64,000 bases of DNA from Gordionus sp. m RMFG-2023 (taxonomy: Eukaryota; Nematomorpha; Gordioida; Chordodea; Parachordodidae): positions 24,103,120 through 24,167,119 of the forward strand of contig NC_088778.1 in the NCBI RefSeq assembly GCF_954871325.1, read 5' to 3'. A model generated the notes under the pieces. It saw nothing but the letters and a program-made list of their open reading frames with translations. It ran no database searches and was not told the DNA's origin. The first letter of the stretch is position 1. Each line of letters starts with the position of its first letter. The translations under genes and the position numbers were made by a program. This document shows positions 57,701-64,000 of the stretch, in pieces.

Positions 57701-60700
57701 TTTTTAAAAATGGATAACTCAATATTTTAACTGTTAATATAACTTTTGTGCCATATATGAAGCGAAATCTTCTGGCTTGCGTAATATTTTTCTGGATAAA
57801 ATATTGAGCTTGGCACCCATACATAATTGGTTTGTCTCAAGATCAAAAATAAGAGGCTGGCAGTTCTTTGTACCCTTCTTAAAAAATCGGCTCAAATCGA
57901 ACCGTTTAACAACGTTAGAACTCGATACAATTAACAACCTAAACCCATTATAATTTTTTTTCTTCCTAGAAGTGTTAACCGAACTTCTGTACGAAAAGGT
58001 TCTCCACTCTTTAGAAAATATATTTTTTTAAAATGCGCTCAAGAAAGAAAAAAACAACATTAGGAGCTTACTATTCCCAATTTCGAAATTATATTTTTTT
58101 GTGTTCCACCCTTATTTATTTTTTAATAACAAAAAAAATAATAAGTTTATGCCGAGCACGATTCCTTTTTTTGTTTTACCAATTTGATGTCTGAGGTCAG
58201 GGATAACTTTATACCTCACATGGATATCGACAAAGATCATGGAATAGGTTCGCATTTTTTATGATATAGTCTAATTCTATTAAAATTGTTCGTCATATTT
58301 AACAAGTACTACAGTTTATTTAGGTTAATTCTGATGGTTTCCTCTATCGCAAAACGCGAAATACTTAAAAAGCGAAAAACTGGAAATATTTTTTTCAAAT
58401 ATATTTTCGAAGATGATATTTGATGATATTATTTATGATGAGATAGGGAAGATGCTTTATGTTTAAATTCTTGTTTTTTTAATAAAAACTTAGTTGAAAT
58501 ATAAGTATTTACTTCCTTACCATCGATATAGTTTTTTGAGAATATATAAGAACTGATGTTTGAGTTGCATCAGAAGGTGACTCCTCAGATTCACCTTCTG
58601 ATCTATTTAAAGGCATGTTAAATCATAGATTTATGTACTATTTAAGGAAACCCCCAAATACTTTTATTAATATACACTAAAAAAACAATCACTTTAATTA
58701 TAAACTAATATTCCAATTACTATATTATGAAAACCGTAATAAACAAAAAATATGAAGAATAAATAAACAATTTGTTCTTTAAAACAAAATTATAATACGA
58801 AAATAGGTCGTGCTTGTTTTCCTCTCTTAAATCGCATACGATCAGGGCTTCAGTCGGAGAGGGGCGTGTCTTCGCCAATTAATTTTTTCTTTAGCATGCT
58901 TCCTCCATTTTTTTTTATAAAACACATTTTTTTATAATGTTATATGGTATTTTAGCGAATTATTAATTTTTTTATAATGAAATAAACAAAAAAGTATATA
59001 TAATTTAATCGTACATTTTTGAATCTAAAAATAGTGCTTAAAAACAGAGTACCCAATGGAAATAAATAAGGGAATGTCATTTTATCAGTTTTGACTAGCC
59101 TGTTACATGCTTGAGTAGAGACGAAATTTGTATATTTTGATTCGTAGATTTACAAGAGCACAACGGCTTAAATATAGAACATATTTTGCATTCTTGATCT
59201 TCTTTGATTAAAATTGTAAATATTATCAATTTACAAATTAAAATCGCTATCCTGGTAAGTGAATCTACTACATTGTCAAATCAACCGGGCTTTTATATTT
59301 ACGTAAAATAGGCATTGGGGTCTTCAAATGAAGATCCTATTTTTATATTAGACTTAATTGAACTGGAATCAAAAGATGCAAAGGGGATAGCTCACACCTT
59401 AATTGATCTTCTTAAATCTGTCGGGGTTTTCTGAAAATATTTTGCAAAATTTTCGATTTCTTCTGTTAGTGATGCCTCCTATCTCATGATGGGGAAGGAA
59501 TCTGATGTATTACTCCTCCTGACGCACTATATTAGACGATTATACCCTTGCTTTATTTATATAACCGTTTAAGCAGTAACCGATGAAATAAAAGTGCTAA
59601 TCACGTTAAAGTCTTTATTGACACGATATATAATTTATATAGCCAATTTAACAAAAATCAAAAGGGTTTGGATAAAGTTTCTATATTCGGCATTCAATTA
59701 TTGTGAAGATAGGAAGGTTACTTGACATGCTTACTGTTTTAATGGATTATATGCAAAATAGGTAATGAGCTAATTCTGTTATTCTAGTTATTAAAAATAC
59801 TATATTAAATTATACGATTTTATCTTTTAGCTATCTTATCGATATGTAATATTTAAAAAAGATAACTGGCTAGCAGATCCTCGCATTTGGTATGCGGAAG
59901 AGACAATTAAACAACTTTATTTCATTTTGGCGGATTTGCGTGCAAGGCTTATAATAAAACATATTTCCAGTTTTTCTTTCCCATATATTAAAAAGTGACT
60001 GACAAGTCACAGGTCTGCAAACGATAATCAATTAAGGAAACGTTCGGTTAATATTATTAAAAATATTGAAAAAAATATGCTAGGGTGAATATTGTAGTTT
60101 TTTTTCAGTATTTTTTTTTTAAATTCGATACTTATAGTTATTTTATAATTATGATCAGTGTATTCTTAAAAATTGCGTCATTTTTTATGTAATATATCAA
60201 TTTAATGTATTATTTATGAAATGCTTCGATATAAACTAATAAAAAATAATTTCGCCTCAAATTCTTGCTTAAATTAAAATTCGTCTCTATTTTTTGCATG
60301 TTTTAGCGTGCCACTTCCTATTTCTTTAGAGTATTAGTGTGCCCCCGCCGCAAATTTTAGGACTACAGCACTGCATATAATGTAATCCTAACTTTATTTT
60401 TACTAACCAACCACGTTTATACCCCACCCCCTCTTCTGGGCCTCACTACTAGTCAGGAAAAAGTTATACTACAAATACAAATGTGTGTTAATTTTGCCAA
60501 AACGGTTACCCAGGTTATTTTCTCTCTATAACATTTATTACGTACTCATCCTTACGCAAGCCGTTAATAATTATATTAATCTCTGAATAATTACGTTTTC
60601 TCCTCATATATTTCCAAATCATTCAGATGTAAATCATAAAAATTAATGTTACAAAATGAAAGACATTATTTTTACGGGGAAGAGTATAAATTGCTTAGTA

Positions 60701-60937
60701 TATAACTAATAATAAAAATTCTCAACATAAATATTCCCAGTTTTTCATTTTTTCCCAAATTTTATACAAACAATTAAATCAATGATTCAATAGGTGCACA
60801 AATGAAGCGGCTTAAAGATATACTGCTTCAAATTGATCCAGATATCCACGCCCATTTTGAAAGGCAAGACTTGAAACTTCATTACTTTTGTTACAGGTGG
60901 TTGATGCTTTTATTTTCTCAAGAATTTAGGCTACCCG
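51272..60937 (+). CDS. TBC1D13: TBC domain Rab GTPase-activating protein, TBC1D13-like, partial
   Basis: The family speeds GTP hydrolysis by Rab proteins on membranes. Exons: 51272-51345, 51391-51431, 51474-51535, 51578-51650, 51694-51776, 56171-56321, 56922-57137, 57366-57432, 58146-58247, 60794-60937. Together they give 1013 nt, about 337 codons with consistent phases. They match human TBC1D13 (400 residues) by eye from its N-terminal helix to SQEFLLPD. Landmarks: FSGIPDDFNLRPSCWK, FKDNEILLQINKDVRRLCP with the arginine finger (IxxDxxR), HWEVCQRILFVYAKLNPG, SYIQGMNEILGPIYYVM with the glutamine finger (YxQ), FFCFTNLMSEVRDNFI and KLHYFCYRWLMLLFSQEF. The start exon is not found. The last part (usually VIRIWDSLFADD onward) has no match before 64000, so the gene continues outside. 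Intron 5 is 4.4 kb because of nested transposons. Confidence 0.92.
52532..55243 (-). mobile_element. hAT (ZMYM-like) element, near full length, perfect 8-bp duplication
   Basis: Termini CAGTGGCCCCTACA and (complement) CAGTGACCCCTACA are flanked by the perfect duplication TCCATGGC (52524-52531, 55244-55251). Transposase pieces on the minus strand follow the family order. NRSIVRILIRCLGYLISRNQ is near 54700. SIIVDGTYDVSKSEAIAL is near 54420, then NLPLEFLIGQSYDGASNMSG near 54240. IKVIFYAALD-like VFYAALDLIIIQFNERF is near 53380, after a likely 41-bp intron (53449-53409). YKYLLTIPTTSCTAERVMSK, the dimerisation signature, is near 52900. Several stops and frame changes show it is inactive, though the flanks are undecayed. 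Confidence 0.85.
55379..55553. mobile_element. hAT-like MITE, GCCGATTTTT family
   Basis: The left end TGTTGTTAAAGGGCTCAATT and the right end (complement TTTTGTTAAATGGCTCAATT) are inverted repeats of the same type as the element at 15163-15788. It shares the central CGCAAGCCTGAAGATTTT segment with the copies near 14700 and 57770. Confidence 0.6.
57669..57916. mobile_element. hAT-like MITE, GCCGATTTTT family, inverted copy
   Basis: The left end AGTTTTGTTAAATTAGCTCG continues to GATTTGAGCCGATTTTT. The complement of the right end, ACGTTGTTAAACGGTTCGAT, continues identically to GAGCCGATTTTTT. The central part, read on the minus strand, carries ATTACGCAAGCCAGAAGATT. It lies in intron 8 of the TBC1D13-like gene. 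Short open frames across it are incidental. Confidence 0.65.
58843..60373 (+). mobile_element. Degraded hAT element in intron 9 of the TBC1D13-like gene
   Basis: Termini CAGGGCTTCAGTC and (complement) CAGTGCTGTAGTC, both followed by GGGG-containing stretches, make an eroded inverted repeat. Flanks CATACGAT and CATATAAT agree at 6 of 8 bases. Plus-strand remains at about 59330-59500 read DPIFILDLIELESKDAKGIA, then SSVSDASYLMMGKESDV. That matches the order of a hAT transposase around its SDGA-type segment. Frames are broken. It belongs to a different hAT group from the ZMYM-like copies. Confidence 0.55.
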
Positions 60938-61813
60938 GTAATAAATTTTTTTTGTACAAATTTTAAAATAAAATATGTCTAATAAAACAAATTAGTAAAA
61001 AATTAGTAAAACTGTCTAATAGTATGACCATCCAAATATTTTTGGCGGCCTTTGTTTTTTTTGTTAGCCTGTTGATTGAGGTGTATTTTTATTTATTTCC
61101 TATTAAGTTTAGTTTAAATAATGCTATTTATTTTGCCTTTAACATAATTCAAGAAAAATAAATAAGCAAAAAATTTAAAATGGTACTTTAATAACATAAA
61201 AACAGGTTGCTATAAAAAGTGTGGCACGGACCGCGCTGCTATTTCCCTGAGTTAATAAAGTATCTAGTTCAAAAATGTGGTCCTTATCTAGATACACTTT
61301 TACATAAAGTATCCTGCCCGAGGCAAGAGGGTTTAACTTCAGTAAGCTTTGTTTTTAGGTAGATTATTAAATTGGAACTTTACAACTATCTTATTTTTCG
61401 AAAACGGTTAAATCCGGTTGATAATTTTATAAATATTGGCAAATGTGATAATATGTTTTCGTAATAAATTAAAAAAAAAATTTTTTATGCTTCCTATATT
61501 AATTTAACTTTAGAATATTCGTATTTATACTTCTATGAATGGCCACAATGTTTATGAATATTGAAGTTTTATTTCCGGTAAGCATTTGTGCATTCCATAC
61601 CGCTCAAAAAATAGGTTCGTTCTACGTTTTGCAACGTTCCGAAACATGTTCCTAAAATTTTTATTAAATATACAATTTTTATTCATCAATCTTTATAATA
61701 CAGATTTAATTATTACATCTAAATATTTATTAAGACATCTCTGAAATATTATAATTTATATTTGTGCCATGATTATAATAAGAATATCTAATTGTCGATC
61801 AAACCTCTCCTAA
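60938..61813. other. Intron after exon 10 of the TBC1D13-like gene
   Basis: No exon matching the expected VIRIWD segment. A palindromic TATCTAGATAC patch at about 61255-61315 resembles those near 8400 and 44520. Confidence 0.4.
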
Positions 61814-62195
61814 TAGAGATCTGCAAAGTTAGGCCCGTGCTCGGGCCTAATTCTATTTAAACTAATCGAGTTCGGGCCGGGTCTAATATTTTTAAAAAAA
61901 ATTCGGGCCGGGTCGGGTCGGACCTTGGATTTTTTTAAAAATATATCTAAATTTATCAATTTTATATTGGATTTTTTATGTAAAATAAAAATATTTGATT
62001 TTACTTATTGAAATTAAACGACATATAACATATGTCTTTTATTTTGAGATTTATATATTTAAATAAATTCGGGCCGGGCCGGGTGGGTAAATTTTTTTTA
62101 AAAATTTCGGGTTCTGGCCGGGCCGGCAAAACTTTTTTAAAAAAAATTTCGGGCTGGGCCGGGCTTGAAAAATTAGACCCGATGCAGATCACGAC
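61814..62195. repeat. GC island G with 7-bp flanking duplication
   Basis: Left end TAGAGATCTGCAAAG, right end GATGCAGATCACGA; the AGATCTGCA and TGCAGATC cores are inverted. Outer arrays of GGGCCGGGTCGGGTCGG and CGGGCCGGGCCGGGTGGG type surround an AT centre at about 61935-62065. The direct repeat CTCCTAA lies on both sides (61807-61813, 62196-62202). This is the clearest stand-alone copy of the family. Confidence 0.75.
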
Positions 62196-62202
62196 CTCCT
62201 AA

Positions 62203-64000
62203 ACACTAACTTTGTAACAAAATAAAAACCTTTATTATACGAAATTAATCTTAACAAGCCCGTTGAAATTGTTTTAAATTTGATTTTTTAAAAAAAGTTT
62301 TTATAATCTTAAATCGCATATGCTAAATAATGCTTAATAATGTTATGTGAAGCAAACTGGAATTAAAAAAGGAAAAACGGGCATTTATGAATGAACTATT
62401 ATAAATAATATATATAATTATTTACTATAAAATTTCCATATTATTTTCCAAAACTGTTCCAGGAACCTTCCAAATTTTTCAAAAGTTCTTTTCTCTCCTA
62501 AAATGATTGCACAAGATTTTTCTTGATAGGTTAAGGATAAAATAATCAATGTAAAATTAGTCAATGATCATTAAAAAGATATAATATTTTAGAATGAGCT
62601 AGCCTATTCTTAGAAATGGAAATGAATAAAGTCAACATTATATTTGAAATTAAATTACGTTAGTCCTAATAGTATCAAGGGAGAAATTTATACATTTTTG
62701 AATAAAATTCCTTATAGGATAAGAAGAAAAAAACAGTTATATGATCAATGTTGGACCATGCCTGAGAGTGAATTTAAATAACAATTTTTATCTAAGTAAT
62801 AACATATAATGTGCTTTGTATAAATTCCTTTTATTAAAAAAAACAACACAATCCAATCCCTAAATTAAAACATAATGCAAGAAAAATGAAAGTATCTGTT
62901 CTATAAATTTTCATTACAATTGATAGTTGACATTAAAATTTTATGCTCACTAAGTCGCAATATAAAAGAGCGTAGTAAAAAAGTATATGATTATATTATA
63001 TATTGGAGACCTGCAAAATCGAAATTTTAGAAGCCCGTCTATGGAAATTTTATAGATCAGACTTGCCTCATTGCAGCTCATTGGTAATTTCCTAGATTTC
63101 AGCCCCGACAGTAGTGGCTCACGAACATTTTTTTTTTAAAAAAGAGGCTTATAAGGAAAGAAATCTTAAAATAATTATTTTATTCTCTAAATGTTATGCG
63201 TGAAATTTAAATTTTCAGCAATAATTTTGAAGATTTAAAGATATTTTTCTATTTATTACAAAATATTATAAGAAAATGGATAGTAAAATATTTCCCTCTT
63301 TAAAAGTTTCTTTCATTTTTTTTTAAAATTAAATTTATTGTCATATTCAATCAGGCACAAAAAAAAAATATGAATTGGAAGGAAATGTAATATTAATATT
63401 TTTGGGCCACGGGTTCTACATTTTATTGATTATGTTACCATCAGTCGGTCCATAGAAAGTGAAATTTTTCTAAAAATATTTTATGATACAAAAAATCTTA
63501 GGACACTGTTTGTTTGCTCCCTATCTTAGTCTTAATTAACTAAATTTTATTAACAATTTCAGCCTGAAAGCAAAACAATGGAGTATCAAAAATTTTTTAT
63601 AAAAAACTCATAAATTAATCAATTATCCCTTTTCTCTAAAAAAAATCTAAAATAATTATGAATATTGTTTTATATAATAGAGATAATCTTGCTTAAATAT
63701 CCTAAATACTAGTATGTCGTGTTTTTGAACGATCTATCCTGGTCCGGTTTCTGAAGGACGCTTTTTGAAAAAACGAATCTTTTAAGGACTGATTTCTCAG
63801 GAAGTAAGACCGGATGCGTTTTAAGGCATATATTTATATTCAAATAATAAACATTATATGTTTACTCTTTCTTATATATGGTAATTAAAATTACCTATCG
63901 AAGAATAGACAAATTAATAATTTTAACATATAAAATTATTTTAAATGAAAAAAATGGCAGTTATATATAAAAAATTTTTTTTACCAATTACTCTATAAAG
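62203..64000. other. Right end of window, intronic, no exon seen
   Basis: AT-rich. GGAGACCTGCAAAATCG at about 63005 looks like a lone end of a GC island, followed by only one AAGCCCG block. The remaining exons of the TBC1D13-like gene must lie to the right. Confidence 0.4.

Overview
The window looks like nuclear DNA of an invertebrate animal with a very AT-rich, transposon-filled genome. The evidence is long spliced genes with GT-AG introns from about 0.1 to 7.9 kb, a seven-helix receptor-like gene, an animal-type TBC1D13 gene, and R2/R4-like LINEs with a restriction-like-endonuclease C-terminal architecture. I cannot fix the phylum. I see no rRNA, no complete tRNA, no CRISPR array and no retrovirus- or Polinton-type fossil.

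Layout. 1-2220 is satellite and low-complexity DNA with strong strand asymmetry. A small two-exon gene of unknown function (2238-2963, minus) follows, then intergenic repeats with an old LINE relic (4940-7190). The main gene is a cytosolic-type acetyl-CoA synthetase (8776-39959, plus): 17 exons, about 730 codons, every splice phase consistent. Its introns hold hAT elements with target-site duplications, MITEs, two head-to-head LINE copies and a foldback-like inverted repeat. A single-exon, multi-pass membrane protein that resembles a divergent rhodopsin-type GPCR lies at 41272-42609 (plus). 42.6-51.2 kb is intergenic and repeat-rich. From about 51.27 kb to the right edge runs a TBC1D13-like Rab GAP gene (plus). 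Ten exons are visible, including both catalytic fingers; the first and last exons are missing.

The genes have no obvious shared pathway: acetate activation, membrane reception and Rab GTPase inactivation. What ties the window together is its mobile DNA. At least six hAT-type elements carry recognisable terminal inverted repeats, three of them with perfect 8-bp target-site duplications. The most unusual component is a dispersed family of GC-rich islands, made of GGGCC- or CCCACCC-rich minisatellite units alternating with T/A runs. Many are bounded by inverted termini resembling CAGAGACCTGCAGG, and they sit inside introns, hAT transposase genes and MITEs. I recognise no named family for these and regard them as the best candidate for something undescribed.
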